Both the position numbers and the translations under genes were made by a program. Below, in pieces: positions 36,169 through 45,539 of a stretch of 61,128 nucleotides of DNA. Source of the DNA: Pseudomonadota bacterium (lineage in GTDB: Bacteria; Pseudomonadota; Gammaproteobacteria; Steroidobacterales; Steroidobacteraceae); contig JAJYAM010000009.1 of NCBI GenBank assembly GCA_021779535.1, positions 1 through 61,128 of the forward strand. Direction: 5' to 3'. Position 1 is the stretch's first letter; the number at the start of each line of letters is the position of its first letter. The notes below the pieces were generated by a model. It was not told where the DNA came from. It saw only the letters and a program-made list of their open reading frames with translations, and did not search any database.

Positions 36169-36537
36169 AGAGAGTCGGCCAGACAGTCGCTGTGCGCGCG
36201 ATGCGCATGGAGGAAAGTCCGGGCTCCGACGGGCAAGGTGCCAGGTAACGCCTGGGGGGCGTGAGCCCACGGAAAGTGCAACAGAAAGATACCGCCGAAG
36301 CGCCGCGAGGCGCTGGTAAGGGTGAAATGGTGCGGTAAGAGCGCACCGCGCCGTCGGTAACGACGGTGGCACGGCAAACCCCACCTGGAGCAAGGCCAAA
36401 TAGGGAAGCTAGCGGTGCTCATGGCCGCGACCTGTGGCCCACAGGCGCTTCCGGGTAGGCTGCTCGAGGTGCGCGGCGACGCGCATCCCAGAGGAATGAC
36501 TGTCCACGACAGAACCCGGCTTAACGGCCGACTCTCT
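36169..36537 (+). ncRNA. rnpB: RNase P RNA (type A)
   Basis: This is the catalytic RNA that removes 5' leaders from pre-tRNAs. The ends pair as a 12-bp P1 helix (36169-36180 with 36526-36537). Universally conserved blocks are present: GAGGAAAGTCCGGGCTCC (P3/P4 side), ACAGAAAGATACCGCC, GGTAAGGGTGAAATGGTG, CAAACCCCACCTGGAGCAAG, CCAAATAGGGAAGC and, near the 3' end, CAGAACCCGGCTTA. Overall length of about 369 bases fits the ancestral bacterial (A) class. The position, between rsmI and mraZ, matches pseudomonad-like genomes. Confidence 0.97.
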
Positions 36538-36550
36538 GATCCCTTCCGGG

Positions 36551-36571
36551 CGACCGCGGCACCTGCGGTCG
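36551..36571 (+). terminator. Hairpin downstream of rnpB
   Basis: CGACCGC (36551-36557) pairs with GCGGTCG (36565-36571) around a 7-base loop, 14 bases after the RNase P RNA. No T-run follows, so processing or pausing is as likely as termination. Confidence 0.35.
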
Positions 36572-36595
36572 ATTCCAAAAAAATCAGCTAACGAT

Positions 36596-36609
36596 TTGAA
36601 TTAATTCAA
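36596..36609. promoter_or_regulatory. Perfect AT-rich palindrome between rnpB and mraZ
   Basis: TTGAATTAATTCAA is a perfect 14-bp palindrome in an otherwise GC-rich region, 81 bases before the mraZ -35. It looks like a protein-binding site; the protein is unknown. Confidence 0.35.
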
Positions 36610-36652
36610 GGCTTCGCCCTCGGCGTCGCGCGCGGCCAGGAACGGCGCCTAA

Positions 36653-36678
36653 GTGACTGTCGTTACGGGATTTTTTTT
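36653..36678 (+). terminator. Weak stem-loop plus T8 before the mraZ promoter
   Basis: GTGAC (36653-36657) and GTTAC (36662-36666) can form a 5-bp stem with one G-T pair. After four bases a run of eight Ts (36671-36678) follows. It may insulate mraZ from rnpB transcription. The stem is short, so the call is tentative. Confidence 0.3.
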
Positions 36679-36689
36679 ATTCCAAAGCG

Positions 36690-36719
36690 TTGACAGTCCG
36701 CTCCACCGATCCCTATAGT
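36690..36719 (+). promoter_or_regulatory. Promoter Pmra of the dcw cluster
   Basis: A consensus -35 TTGACA (36690-36695), an 18-base spacer and TATAGT (36714-36719). This is the best sigma-70 promoter in the window and drives mraZ and probably much of the division cluster. Confidence 0.8.
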
Positions 36720-36727
36720 GGCAGCAG

Positions 36728-36752
36728 GTGGGAAAAAGTGGGGAATAATGGG
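36728..36752 (+). promoter_or_regulatory. MraZ operator: three 10-bp-spaced GTGGG repeats
   Basis: GTGGG (36728-36732), GTGGG (36738-36742) and ATGGG (36748-36752), each separated by 5 A/G-rich bases, lie just downstream of the promoter. Such tandem repeats are the known binding site of MraZ, which represses its own operon. A small hairpin (TGGGT/ACCCA, 36749-36764) follows. Confidence 0.8.
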
Positions 36753-36771
36753 TCATCAGACCCATTCACCG

Positions 36772-37224
36772 ATGTTTCGCGGCGCCAACAAATTGACTCT
36801 CGACGCCAAAGGTCGGGTCGTGATGCCCACCCGCTATCGGGAGCGGCTGCAAGAAATCTGTGGCGGCCGCCTGGTGATCACGGTCGACAAGGATCGGTGC
36901 CTGCTGATCTACCCGCTGCCCGACTGGGAAACGATCGAAATCAAGCTCATGCAACTGCCGACTTTGCATCCCCAGGCGCGGCGCTTGCAGCGCTTGATGG
37001 TCGGCCATGCGACCGAGGTCGAGCTCGACGGCCATGGGCGGCTGCTGCTGCCGCCGAAGCTGCGCGAGTTCGGGCTGTTGACCCGAGACGCGGTGTTGAT
37101 CGGGCAGGGGACGCGGTTCGAGTTGTGGGATGAAGCGCATTGGGAGGCGCGACGCGAGGAATGGCTGGCAGGCGAGGACTCGGCGAGCGATCTGCCGGCA
37201 GAACTCGAAACGTTGACGCTCTGA
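36772..37224 (+). CDS. mraZ: Transcriptional regulator MraZ
   Basis: This 150-residue AbrB-like protein has two SpoVT/AbrB beta-domains. It forms ring oligomers and represses the dcw promoter. It shows MFRGANKLTLDAKGRVVMPTRYR split as MFRGANKLTLDAKGR and VVMPTRYRERL, CLLIYPLPDWE, and the second repeat VELDGHGRLLLPPKLREF. The ATG at 36772 begins the family's invariant MFRG; an earlier in-frame ATG would run through the operator. Its own binding repeats lie 20-44 bases upstream. Confidence 0.96.
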   Translation: MFRGANKLTLDAKGRVVMPTRYRERLQEICGGRLVITVDKDRCLLIYPLPDWETIEIKLMQLPTLHPQARRLQRLMVGHATEVELDGHGRLLLPPKLREFGLLTRDAVLIGQGTRFELWDEAHWEARREEWLAGEDSASDLPAELETLTL

Positions 37225-37258
37225 TCGGTCGCGGGCGACGCGAGAGCGTGGGGCTTCG

Positions 37259-38221
37259 ATGAGCGGTGAAGAATACCCGAACGGAACGCATTGGCCGGTG
37301 CTGCGGCTGGAAGCCGTCGCCGCGTTGAACGTGAAGCCGGACGGGGTCTATCTGGACGCGACCGTCGGCCGCGGCGGCCATGCGGCGGCGATCCTCGAAC
37401 ACGTCGGTCCCGGCGGCCGGCTGCTCTGCCTCGACCGCGATCCGGATGCGGTCGCCGCGGTGCGCGCGCGCTGCGGGGCCGACCCGCGGGTCGCGATCTT
37501 CCTCGCGCGATTCTCCGAGCTCGCGGCGTGCGCGGACCGGGTCCGGCCGGGCCTGCGATTCGACGGGATCCTGTTCGATCTCGGCGTGTCCTCGCCGCAG
37601 CTCGACGATCCGGCGCGCGGATTCAGCTTCCTGCAGGACGGCCCGCTCGACATGCGCATGGACCGCGACGCCGGGCCGAGCGCCGCCGACGTCGTGAACG
37701 GCGCGGCCGCGGACGAGCTCGCGCGGATATTCCGCGAGTTCGGCGAGGAGCGGTTCGCGATGCGCATCGCGCGCGCGATCGTCGCCGACCGCAAGAGCGC
37801 CCCGTTCCAGCGCACGTTGCAGCTCGCCGAGATGATCGCGCGCGTGAGCCCGACCCGCGAGCGCCACAAGCACCCGGCGACGCGGGTGTTCCAGGCGCTG
37901 CGGATCCACGTGAACAACGAGCTCGGCGAGATCGAGTCCGGGCTCGCCGCGGCGCTCGAACGGCTCGAGCCGGGCGGCCGCCTCGCCGTGATCAGTTTCC
38001 ACTCGCTCGAGGACCGGATCGTGAAGCGGTTCCTGCGCCGGCATGCGTCGCCCGATCCGCTGTACGCGGGCCTGCCGCAGATCCCCGCGCACGCGCGCCC
38101 GCGGCTGCGCCTGGTCGGCAAGCCGGCCGTGCCGGGCGATGCGGAGATCGCCCGCAACCCGCGCGCGCGCAGCGCGCGCTTGCGCGTCGCCGAGCGGCTG
38201 CCGCCGGAGGTCGCGGCATGA
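37259..38221 (+). CDS. rsmH: 16S rRNA (cytosine1402-N4)-methyltransferase
   Basis: This 320-residue class I SAM methyltransferase was formerly called MraW. Its motifs are DGVYLDATVGRGGHAAAIL (SAM loop), LLCLDRDPDAV, GILFDLGVSSPQLDDPARGF, LDMRMDRDAGPSAADVVN, FRE-FGEERFAMRIARAIV, ALRIHVNNELGEIE and VISFHSLEDRIVKRF. It modifies the base that RsmI also methylates. ATG at 37259. Its stop overlaps the ftsL start (ATGA). Confidence 0.97.
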   Translation: MSGEEYPNGTHWPVLRLEAVAALNVKPDGVYLDATVGRGGHAAAILEHVGPGGRLLCLDRDPDAVAAVRARCGADPRVAIFLARFSELAACADRVRPGLRFDGILFDLGVSSPQLDDPARGFSFLQDGPLDMRMDRDAGPSAADVVNGAAADELARIFREFGEERFAMRIARAIVADRKSAPFQRTLQLAEMIARVSPTRERHKHPATRVFQALRIHVNNELGEIESGLAAALERLEPGGRLAVISFHSLEDRIVKRFLRRHASPDPLYAGLPQIPAHARPRLRLVGKPAVPGDAEIARNPRARSARLRVAERLPPEVAA

Positions 38222-38496
38222 ACGCCCGGCGCATCCTCGCCATACTGCTGCCGGCGTTCTGGTTCGCGGTGCTCGCGAGCGCGACCGCGGTCGTGTACGA
38301 GCGCTACGAGGCGCGCGTGCTGTTCGCGCGTCTCGAGAAACTGAACGCGCAGCGCGACGCGCTGGACACCGAGCTCGGCCGCCTCGAGCTCGAGCAGAGC
38401 ACCTGGTCCTCGAACGCGCTGGTCGAGAAGGCCGCGAGCGCGAAGCTGCACATGGTGATGCCGCCGCCCGCCGACGTGCGGATCGTACGTCCGTGA
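38218..38496 (+). CDS. ftsL: Cell division protein FtsL
   Basis: This is a small bitopic divisome protein of 92 residues. It has one TM helix (about 5-25, ILAILLPAFWFAVLASATAVV) followed by a periplasmic coiled coil (LEKLNAQRDALDTELGRLELEQS split as LEKLNAQRDALDTELG and RLELEQS). It forms a complex with FtsB and FtsQ that licenses FtsWI. The start ATG at 38218 overlaps the rsmH stop, and its stop overlaps the ftsI GTG, so translation is coupled on both sides. Confidence 0.93.
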   Translation: MNARRILAILLPAFWFAVLASATAVVYERYEARVLFARLEKLNAQRDALDTELGRLELEQSTWSSNALVEKAASAKLHMVMPPPADVRIVRP

Positions 38497-40223
38497 AGCC
38501 GCGCTCGGCAGACCACGACGCGCGCTACGGCAGGTACCGGTGGCGGTCCGCGCTGGTGCTCGCGCTCGTGGTCGCGGGCGCGGCCTTGCTCGCCGCGCGC
38601 GCGGTGGAACTGCAGCTCGTCGACCACCGCTTCCTGCTGAAGCAGGGCGACGAGCGGGCGCTGCGGGTGATCACGATCCCGGCGCATCGCGGCGAGATCC
38701 TCGACCGCAACGGCGAGCCGCTCGCGATCAGCACGCCGGTCGACAGCGTGTGGGTGAACCCGCAGGTCGTCGATCGCAACCTCGACGAACTGCCGCGGCT
38801 CGCGCGGGCGCTCAAGGAGCGGGGCCGCGTGCTCGCGCGCCAGATCACCGGGCACCTCGACCGCCAGTTCCTGTACGTGGCCCGGCACCTGCCGCCGGAT
38901 CAGTCGGCGCGGGTCAAGGCGCTCGACATTCCCGGCGTGTACCTGATGCGCGAGTACCAGCGCTTCTACCCCGCCGGCGAGGTCACCGGGCACGTCGTCG
39001 GGTTCACGACGATCGACGACCGCGGCCAGGACGGGCTCGAGCTCAGCTACGACCCCGTGCTCACCGGCGTCGACGGCGCCGAGCGCGTGCTGCAGGACAT
39101 GTACGGCGACTACGTGCAGGACGTCGACAACATCCGGCCGCCGCGCCCGGGCCGCGACCTCGTGACCAGCATCGACCTGAGGATCCAGTACCTCGCCTAC
39201 CGCGCGCTGAAGGCGGCGGTGCAGCGCTATCACGCGCAGGCGGGCTCGGTGACCGTGATCGACTGCCGCACCGGCGAAGTGCTCGCGATGGCCGATCAGC
39301 CCTCGTTCAATCCGAACGACCGCAGCCAGTACCAACCGAACCTGTATCGCAACCGCGCCGCGACCGACATGTTCGAGCCCGGCTCGAGCATGAAGCCGTT
39401 CATCATCGCGGCCGCGCTCACCTCCGGCGAGTACCGCCCGGGCAGCATCATCGACACGTCCCCGGGATACTTGAAGGTCGACGACAAGGTGTTCCGGGAC
39501 GAGCAGGACTACGGTCCGATCAACCTGTCGACGCTGCTCGCGAAATCCAGCAACGTCGGGGCCGCGAAGGTCGCGTTGTCGCTGCCGCCGGAGCTCATCT
39601 GGAAGACCTTGACGAACCTCGGGTTCGGCCAGGTCACCGGGAGCGAGTTTCCCGGCGAATCCTCCGGCATGCTGACGAACTACACGCAGTGGCGCCCGAT
39701 CCGGATCGCGACGCTGTCGCACGGCTATGGCATCTCGGTGACCGCGCTGCAGCTCGCGCACGCCTATGCGACGATCGGCGCGTTCGGGCTCGAGCGGCCG
39801 ATCAGCTTCGTGCGCGTCCACGGACCGGTGCCGGGCGTGCGCGTGCTGCGAGCGGGCGTCGCGCGCTCGCTGATCGGCCTGATGCAAGAGGTCGTGTCCG
39901 CCGAAGGCACCGCGCCCGCGGCCGCGGTCGTCGGCTACAAGGTCGCCGGCAAGACCGGCACGGCGTGGATCTCGGACGACGGCGGCTACTCGACCCACCA
40001 GTACCGCGCGGTGTTCGCGGGCCTCGTGCCCGCGTCCGATCCCCGCCTCGCGACCGTCGTCGTGATCGACAAGCCGAGCGGGCCGCTCTACTACGGCGGG
40101 GAAGTCGCCGCGCCGGTGTTCTCGAGCGTGATGACCGGCGCGATGCGCCTGCTCGACGTGCCGCCGGACAATCTGCAGGCGATGCCGGCGACGACGCTGG
40201 TGCGCCTCGACGAGGCGCCATGA
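38493..40223 (+). CDS. ftsI: Peptidoglycan D,D-transpeptidase FtsI (PBP3)
   Basis: This 576-residue septal transpeptidase has an N-terminal TM (about 19-36), a dimerisation/pedestal domain (HRGEILDRNGEPLA), and the transpeptidase domain with SxxK at Ser298-Lys301 (EPGSSMKPF), the SSN motif (AKSSNVGAAK) and KTGT (AGKTGTAW). It crosslinks septal glycan made by FtsW. It starts with GTG at 38493 in the ftsL stop and its TGA overlaps the murE ATG. Confidence 0.97.
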   Translation: MKPRSADHDARYGRYRWRSALVLALVVAGAALLAARAVELQLVDHRFLLKQGDERALRVITIPAHRGEILDRNGEPLAISTPVDSVWVNPQVVDRNLDELPRLARALKERGRVLARQITGHLDRQFLYVARHLPPDQSARVKALDIPGVYLMREYQRFYPAGEVTGHVVGFTTIDDRGQDGLELSYDPVLTGVDGAERVLQDMYGDYVQDVDNIRPPRPGRDLVTSIDLRIQYLAYRALKAAVQRYHAQAGSVTVIDCRTGEVLAMADQPSFNPNDRSQYQPNLYRNRAATDMFEPGSSMKPFIIAAALTSGEYRPGSIIDTSPGYLKVDDKVFRDEQDYGPINLSTLLAKSSNVGAAKVALSLPPELIWKTLTNLGFGQVTGSEFPGESSGMLTNYTQWRPIRIATLSHGYGISVTALQLAHAYATIGAFGLERPISFVRVHGPVPGVRVLRAGVARSLIGLMQEVVSAEGTAPAAAVVGYKVAGKTGTAWISDDGGYSTHQYRAVFAGLVPASDPRLATVVVIDKPSGPLYYGGEVAAPVFSSVMTGAMRLLDVPPDNLQAMPATTLVRLDEAP

Positions 40224-41761
40224 GCGTCGCGAACGGCACCGCACGCGTCGTCCGACTCGCCGATCTGCTCGACGGGATCGCCGCGATTCCGGCCGCCGCG
40301 GCCGCGGCGGTCGAGATCCGCGACCTGACGGCCGACAGCCGCGAAGTGCGGCCCGGCGCGCTGTTTCTCGCGCTGCGCGGCCGCGGCACCCACGGTCTCG
40401 CGTACGCCGACGAGGCGGTGCGCCGCGGCGCCGTTGCGGTGCTCTGGGAGGGCGCGGGGAGCGACCGACCCGCCGCGCTTGCGCCGTCCGTGCTCCCGCG
40501 GTCCGCGTTCGCGGCGCCGGTCGAGGCGCTCGCGCGGCACGCGGGCGCGATCGCGGATCGCTTCTTCGGCCGTCCGTCGGCCGCGCTCGCGGTCCACGGG
40601 ATCACCGGCACGAACGGCAAGACCACCAGCGCGTACCTGCTCGCGCAGACGTTCACGCGCCTCGGCTCGCGCGCCGGCTACCTCGGCACGCTCGGCTGGG
40701 GCGGGATCGGCGCGCTGCAGCCGCAGAGCCACACGACGCCGGACGTCGTCACGGTTCACCGGCGGCTCGCCGCGATGCGCGACGCCGGGGTGCGCGAAGT
40801 CGCGGTCGAGGTGTCCTCGCACGCGCTCGCGCAGGGCCGCGTCGACGGCGTGCGCTTCGCGAGCGCGGCGTTCACGAACCTGAGCCGCGACCACCTCGAC
40901 TATCACGGCACGATGCAGGCGTACGGCGACGCGAAATCGACGCTGTTCGAGACCCGCGGGCTGCAGCGGATCGTGATCAACGCGGGCGACGAGTTCGGGC
41001 GCGAGTTGCTGCGCCGGCACGCGGGTCGTGCGCCGCGGACCGCGGTGTGGGTCGGCGCCACCGACGCCGGCGCGCCGTCGGAGCAGCGCTTGCAGGCCCG
41101 CCGCGTCACGGCGGAGCCGCGCGGCTTGCGGCTCGATCTCGACGGCTCGTTCGGCGCGACGACCCTGCGCGCGCCGTTGATCGGGCGGTTCAACGCCGAG
41201 AACGCCGTGCTGGTGCTCGGGATCGCGGCGGCGGCGGGGGCGCCGCTCGCCGAGGCCGCGGCCGCGCTCGCGGCGGCCGAGCCGCCGCCGGGACGCATGC
41301 AGGTGGTCGCGACCGGCCGCGCCGACCGCCCGCTCGCGGTGATCGACTACGCGCACACGCCGGATGCGCTCGCGAAGGCGCTCGGCGCGCTGCGCGAGCA
41401 CTGCCGCGGCGCGCTGTGGTGCGTGTTCGGCTGCGGCGGCGACCGCGACGCCGGCAAGCGGGCGCTGATGGGCGCGGCCGCCGACGACCTCGCGGATCAC
41501 CTGATCGTCACCGACGACAACCCGCGTTCGGAGGACCCGGCCGCGATCACCGCCGCGATCCTCACCGGGATCGAGACCCACCCGGCGCGGGTGATCCACG
41601 ACCGCGCGCACGCGATCGCGGCGGCGCTCGCCGGCGCCGCCGCCGGCGACGTCGTGCTGATCGCGGGCAAGGGGCACGAGGACTACCAGATCTACGGCGA
41701 CCGGCGGCGCGCGTTCAGCGACCTCGTCGAGGCGCGGCGCGCGCTCGGGGAGGCGGCATGA
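40220..41761 (+). CDS. murE: UDP-MurNAc-L-Ala-D-Glu:meso-diaminopimelate ligase
   Basis: This 513-residue Mur ligase adds the third amino acid of the stem peptide. Motifs are the ATP loop [17 protein letters not shown], the carbamylated-lysine/His region EVSSHALAQGRVDG, and DNPRSEDP, the arginine-containing signature that selects meso-DAP over lysine. N-terminal TADSREVRPGALFLALRG binds the uridine nucleotide. It overlaps ftsI and murF by 4 bases each. Confidence 0.97.
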   Translation: MSVANGTARVVRLADLLDGIAAIPAAAAAAVEIRDLTADSREVRPGALFLALRGRGTHGLAYADEAVRRGAVAVLWEGAGSDRPAALAPSVLPRSAFAAPVEALARHAGAIADRFFGRPSAALAVHGITGTNGKTTSAYLLAQTFTRLGSRAGYLGTLGWGGIGALQPQSHTTPDVVTVHRRLAAMRDAGVREVAVEVSSHALAQGRVDGVRFASAAFTNLSRDHLDYHGTMQAYGDAKSTLFETRGLQRIVINAGDEFGRELLRRHAGRAPRTAVWVGATDAGAPSEQRLQARRVTAEPRGLRLDLDGSFGATTLRAPLIGRFNAENAVLVLGIAAAAGAPLAEAAAALAAAEPPPGRMQVVATGRADRPLAVIDYAHTPDALAKALGALREHCRGALWCVFGCGGDRDAGKRALMGAAADDLADHLIVTDDNPRSEDPAAITAAILTGIETHPARVIHDRAHAIAAALAGAAAGDVVLIAGKGHEDYQIYGDRRRAFSDLVEARRALGEAA

Positions 41762-43137
41762 GGCGCTCCCTCGGCGAGGCGGCCGCCGCGGCCGGCGGGC
41801 GGTTGACCGGCCCCGATCGCCCCTATGCGTCGGTGTCGACCGACACCCGCACGCTCGAGGCGGGCGCGCTGTTCGTCGCGCTGCGCGGCCCGAACTTCGA
41901 CGGCGCCGATTTCGTCGAGGCCGCCGCCGCCGCGGGCGCGGCCGGCGCGATCGTCGAGCGCCTCGCGCCGGGCGCGTTGCCGCAGATCCTCGTCGGCGAC
42001 GCGCTGCAGGCATTGCAGCGGCTCGCGAAGGCCTGGCGCGACTCGTTCCGGCTGCCGATCGTCGTGGTCGCCGGCAGCAACGGCAAGACCACCACGAAAG
42101 AGATGATCGCGGCGATCCTCGCGCGGCGCGGCCCGTGCCTCGCGACCCGGGGAAACTTCAACAATCACATCGGCGTGCCGCTCACGCTGCTGCGGCTCGA
42201 GCCCGAGCACCAGGCGGCGGTCGTCGAGATCGGCGCGAACCGGATCGGCGAGGTCGCCGCGTTGATGGCGATCGTCCGACCGACCGTCGGCCTGGTCACG
42301 AACGCGGGCGCGGAACACCTGGAGGGGTTCGGCGACCTCGACGGCGTCGCGCGCGGCGAGGGCGAGGCGATCGAATGCCTCGAGCCGGACGCGACCGCGG
42401 TGATCAACGCGGACGACAGTTACGCGGACTTCTGGCGCGGCCTCGCCGGCGCGCGCCGCGTGCTGCGGTTCGGCCTCGACGCGCCCGCCGAATTCCGCGC
42501 GCGCGATCCGGCGCTCGCGATCGAGGGCGGCGAGTTCGCGACGCGCTTCGATCTCGACTGCCCCCTCGGCCGCGAGCCGATGCTGGTGCACGCCGGCGGA
42601 ACGCACAACGTGCGCAACGCGGCCGCGGCCGCGGCCGCGGCCCACGCGGTCGGCGCGTCGATCGACGCGATCGGCGCGGGGCTCGCCGACTTCAGGCCGG
42701 TCGCGGGACGGCTGCAGCTCAAGCCCGGCGCGCGCGGGAGCTGGATCATCGACGATTCGTACAACGCCAACCCAAGCTCGGTGCGCGCCGGAATCGACGT
42801 GCTCGGCGCGCTCCCGGGCGCGAAGTGGCTGGTGCTCGGCGACATGGCCGAGCTCGGTCCCGGCGGCCCGGACCGGCATGCGGAGATCGGCGCGTACGCG
42901 CGGGCCGGCGGCGTCGAACGCTTGTTCGCGATCGGCCCGCTGTCGGCGCGCGCGGTCGACGCGTTCGGCGCGGGCGGCGAGTGGTTCGAGGATGCCGACG
43001 CGCTGGTGCGCCGCCTGCGGGCGCTGCTCGGACCGGCCGTCACGGTGCTGATCAAGGGGTCGCGCGTGAACCGCCTGGAGCGCGTGGTCGCGGCGCTCGC
43101 GGCCGCCTCCGTGGGCGCGATCGAGCGGGAGGGCTGA
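41758..43137 (+). CDS. murF: UDP-MurNAc-tripeptide:D-Ala-D-Ala ligase
   Basis: This 459-residue enzyme attaches the D-Ala-D-Ala dipeptide made by Ddl (50113). Motifs are the N-terminal STDTRTLEAGALFVALRGPN, the ATP loop VAGSNGKTTTKEMIAAIL, the RGNFNNHIGVPLTLLRL block typical of MurF, NAGAEHLEGFGDLDGVARGE and DDSYNANPSSVRAGID. ATG at 41758 overlaps murE by 4 bases. It is followed by the only non-overlapping junction (6 bases, to mraY) between rsmH and ftsQ. Confidence 0.97.
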   Translation: MRRSLGEAAAAAGGRLTGPDRPYASVSTDTRTLEAGALFVALRGPNFDGADFVEAAAAAGAAGAIVERLAPGALPQILVGDALQALQRLAKAWRDSFRLPIVVVAGSNGKTTTKEMIAAILARRGPCLATRGNFNNHIGVPLTLLRLEPEHQAAVVEIGANRIGEVAALMAIVRPTVGLVTNAGAEHLEGFGDLDGVARGEGEAIECLEPDATAVINADDSYADFWRGLAGARRVLRFGLDAPAEFRARDPALAIEGGEFATRFDLDCPLGREPMLVHAGGTHNVRNAAAAAAAAHAVGASIDAIGAGLADFRPVAGRLQLKPGARGSWIIDDSYNANPSSVRAGIDVLGALPGAKWLVLGDMAELGPGGPDRHAEIGAYARAGGVERLFAIGPLSARAVDAFGAGGEWFEDADALVRRLRALLGPAVTVLIKGSRVNRLERVVAALAAASVGAIEREG

Positions 43138-43143
43138 CGCGAG

Positions 43144-44229
43144 ATGCTGCTGTATCTCACCGAATACCTGATGCGCACGCACTCGGCGTTCCGCGTATTC
43201 CAGTACCTGACGCTGCGGGCGATCCTCGCGGCGATCACCGGGCTCGCGATCGCGCTGTTCGTCGGCCCGCGGATGATCTCGGCCTTGTCGCGCTACCAGA
43301 TCGGCCAGCGCGTGCGCAGCGACGGGCCGAAGTCGCACCTGCCGAAGGCCGGGACGCCGACGATGGGCGGCGGGCTGATCCTGGTCGCGATCGCGCTCGG
43401 CACCCTGCTGTGGTCGGACCTCGAGAACCGCTTCGTCTGGGTGCTGCTCGTGACGACGCTGGTGTTCGGCTCGATCGGCTTCTACGACGACTATCTGAAG
43501 CTCGTCGTCGGCGACTCCCGGGGCCTCGCGGCGCGCTACAAGTACCTCGCGCAGTCGGTCGCGGGCATCGGCGCGGCGGTCGCGCTGTACCACTTCCATC
43601 AATCGCCGGACGAGACCTCGCTGTACGTGCCGTTCTTCAAGACGGTCGCGGTGCCGATGAGCGCGTTCGGGTTCGTCGCGCTCTCCTATTTCGTGATCGT
43701 CGGCAGCAGCAACGCGGTGAACCTGACCGACGGCCTCGACGGGCTCGCGATCATGCCGGCGGTGATGGTCGCGGCGGCGCTCGGCGTGTTCGCGTACGCG
43801 ACCGGCAACTTCAAGTTCGCGAACTACCTGCACATCCCGTACATCCCCGGCGTCGGCGAGGTGCTGGTGTTCAGCGCGACGCTGGTCGGCGCCGGGCTCG
43901 GCTTCCTGTGGTTCAACGCCTACCCCGCGCAGGTGTTCATGGGCGACGTCGGCGCGCTCGCGATCGGCGCGAGCCTCGGCACCATCGCGGTGATCGTGCG
44001 GCAGGAAATCGTGCTGTTCGTGATGGGCGGGGTGTTCGTGCTGGAGACCGTCTCGGTGATGCTGCAGGTCGCGTCGTTCAAGCTGACCGGCAAGCGGCTG
44101 TTCCGGATGGCCCCGATCCATCACCACTTCGAGTTGAAAGGGTGGGCGGAGCCCAAGGTGATCGTGCGCTTCTGGATCATCAGCTTCGTCCTGGTGCTGG
44201 CGGGATTGGCCACGTTGAAAATCCGATGA
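43144..44229 (+). CDS. mraY: Phospho-MurNAc-pentapeptide transferase
   Basis: This 361-residue inner-membrane enzyme with about ten TM helices transfers phospho-MurNAc-pentapeptide to undecaprenyl phosphate, giving lipid I. Motifs are [33 protein letters not shown] (the DD catalytic pair), [34 protein letters not shown] and the C-terminal HHHFE-like HHHFELKGW. It starts 6 bases after murF with GGGAGGG upstream. Its end overlaps murD (ATGA). Confidence 0.97.
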   Translation: MLLYLTEYLMRTHSAFRVFQYLTLRAILAAITGLAIALFVGPRMISALSRYQIGQRVRSDGPKSHLPKAGTPTMGGGLILVAIALGTLLWSDLENRFVWVLLVTTLVFGSIGFYDDYLKLVVGDSRGLAARYKYLAQSVAGIGAAVALYHFHQSPDETSLYVPFFKTVAVPMSAFGFVALSYFVIVGSSNAVNLTDGLDGLAIMPAVMVAAALGVFAYATGNFKFANYLHIPYIPGVGEVLVFSATLVGAGLGFLWFNAYPAQVFMGDVGALAIGASLGTIAVIVRQEIVLFVMGGVFVLETVSVMLQVASFKLTGKRLFRMAPIHHHFELKGWAEPKVIVRFWIISFVLVLAGLATLKIR

Positions 44230-45539
44230 GCACCGTCGTGATCGGTCTCGGCAGCACCGGCGCCGCCTGCGTGCGCCATCTGGCGCGGCACGGCGTCGCG
44301 GTGCGCGTGACCGATTCGCGACCCCTGCCGCCGGGGCTCGCCGCGCTCGGCGATCTGGCCGCACGCGTGGACCTGCGCCTCGGCGGCTTCGACGAGTCGG
44401 TCCTCGACGGCGCGGGCCAGGTGCTGCTCTCGCCGGGCGTGTCGCCGGAGGAGCCGATCGTGCGCGCCGCGCGCCGCCGCGGGATCGAGGTCATCGGCGA
44501 CGTGGAGCTGTTCGCGCGCGAGGCGCGCGCGCCGATCATCGGCATCACCGGCACCAACGGCAAGAGCACCGTCACGAGCCTGGTCGCGCACATGGCCGAG
44601 GTCGCGGGCCGGCGCGTGCTCGCCGGCGGCAATCTCGGCGAGCCGGCGCTCGACCTGCTCGCGCGACCGGTGCCCGAGCTGTACGTGCTGGAACTGTCGA
44701 GCTTCCAGCTCGAGACGACCGGGTCGCTCGCGTTGTGCGCGGCGACGGTGCTCAATCTGAGCCCCGACCACCTCGACCGCTACGCGTCGATCGAGGCGTA
44801 CGCGGCCGCGAAGGCGCGGATCTTCCGGCACGCGGCCGCGGCGGTGCTGAACGCCGACGATCCGCGCGTGCTCGCGATGCGGCCCGAGGGCGCGGCGGTC
44901 ACGACGTTCTCGGTGCGGCGCGCCGACGCGGATTTCGCGCTCGCCGGCGACGTGCTCGTCCGCCGCGGCGTGCCGGTGCTCGCGCAATCGCGGCTGAAGA
45001 TCACGGGCCGTCACAACGCGGCGAACGCGCTCGCCGCGCTCGCGCTCGGCGAGGCGGCCGGCCTCGAGCTCGACGCGATGACGCGCGCGCTCGAGAGCTT
45101 TCCGGGGCTGCCGCACCGCTCCGAGTGGGTCGCGGACATCGGCGGGGTGCGCTACCTCGACGACTCCAAGGGCACCAACGTCGGGGCGACCCTCGCCGCG
45201 GTCGAGGGAAGCGACCGACCGCTGGTGATGATCCTCGGCGGCGACGGCAAGGGGCAGCCGTTCGCGCCGCTCGCGGCCGCGTTCCGCGGGCGGGTGCGGG
45301 CGGCGGTGCTGATCGGCCGCGATGCGCCGGCGATCGCCGCGGCGATCGGCTGCCTGTGTCCGATGGAGCGCGCCGCGTCGATGCCCGAGGCGGTCGCCGC
45401 GGCCGCACGGCTCGCCCGGCCCGGCGATGCGGTGCTGCTGTCGCCGGCGTGCGCGAGTCTCGACATGTTCCGCGACTACGCGGCGCGCGGCGCCGCGTTC
45501 GCCGCCGCGGTCCGCGCGCTCCCGCGGGAGCACGCATGA
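44226..45539 (+). CDS. murD: UDP-MurNAc-L-alanine:D-glutamate ligase
   Basis: This 437-residue Mur ligase adds D-glutamate as the second residue. It has the N-terminal uridine-binding [30 protein letters not shown], the ATP loop [40 protein letters not shown], and the C-terminal [19 protein letters not shown] with substrate Ser/Lys. It overlaps mraY and ftsW by 4 bases each. Confidence 0.96.
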   Translation: MSTVVIGLGSTGAACVRHLARHGVAVRVTDSRPLPPGLAALGDLAARVDLRLGGFDESVLDGAGQVLLSPGVSPEEPIVRAARRRGIEVIGDVELFAREARAPIIGITGTNGKSTVTSLVAHMAEVAGRRVLAGGNLGEPALDLLARPVPELYVLELSSFQLETTGSLALCAATVLNLSPDHLDRYASIEAYAAAKARIFRHAAAAVLNADDPRVLAMRPEGAAVTTFSVRRADADFALAGDVLVRRGVPVLAQSRLKITGRHNAANALAALALGEAAGLELDAMTRALESFPGLPHRSEWVADIGGVRYLDDSKGTNVGATLAAVEGSDRPLVMILGGDGKGQPFAPLAAAFRGRVRAAVLIGRDAPAIAAAIGCLCPMERAASMPEAVAAAARLARPGDAVLLSPACASLDMFRDYAARGAAFAAAVRALPREHA

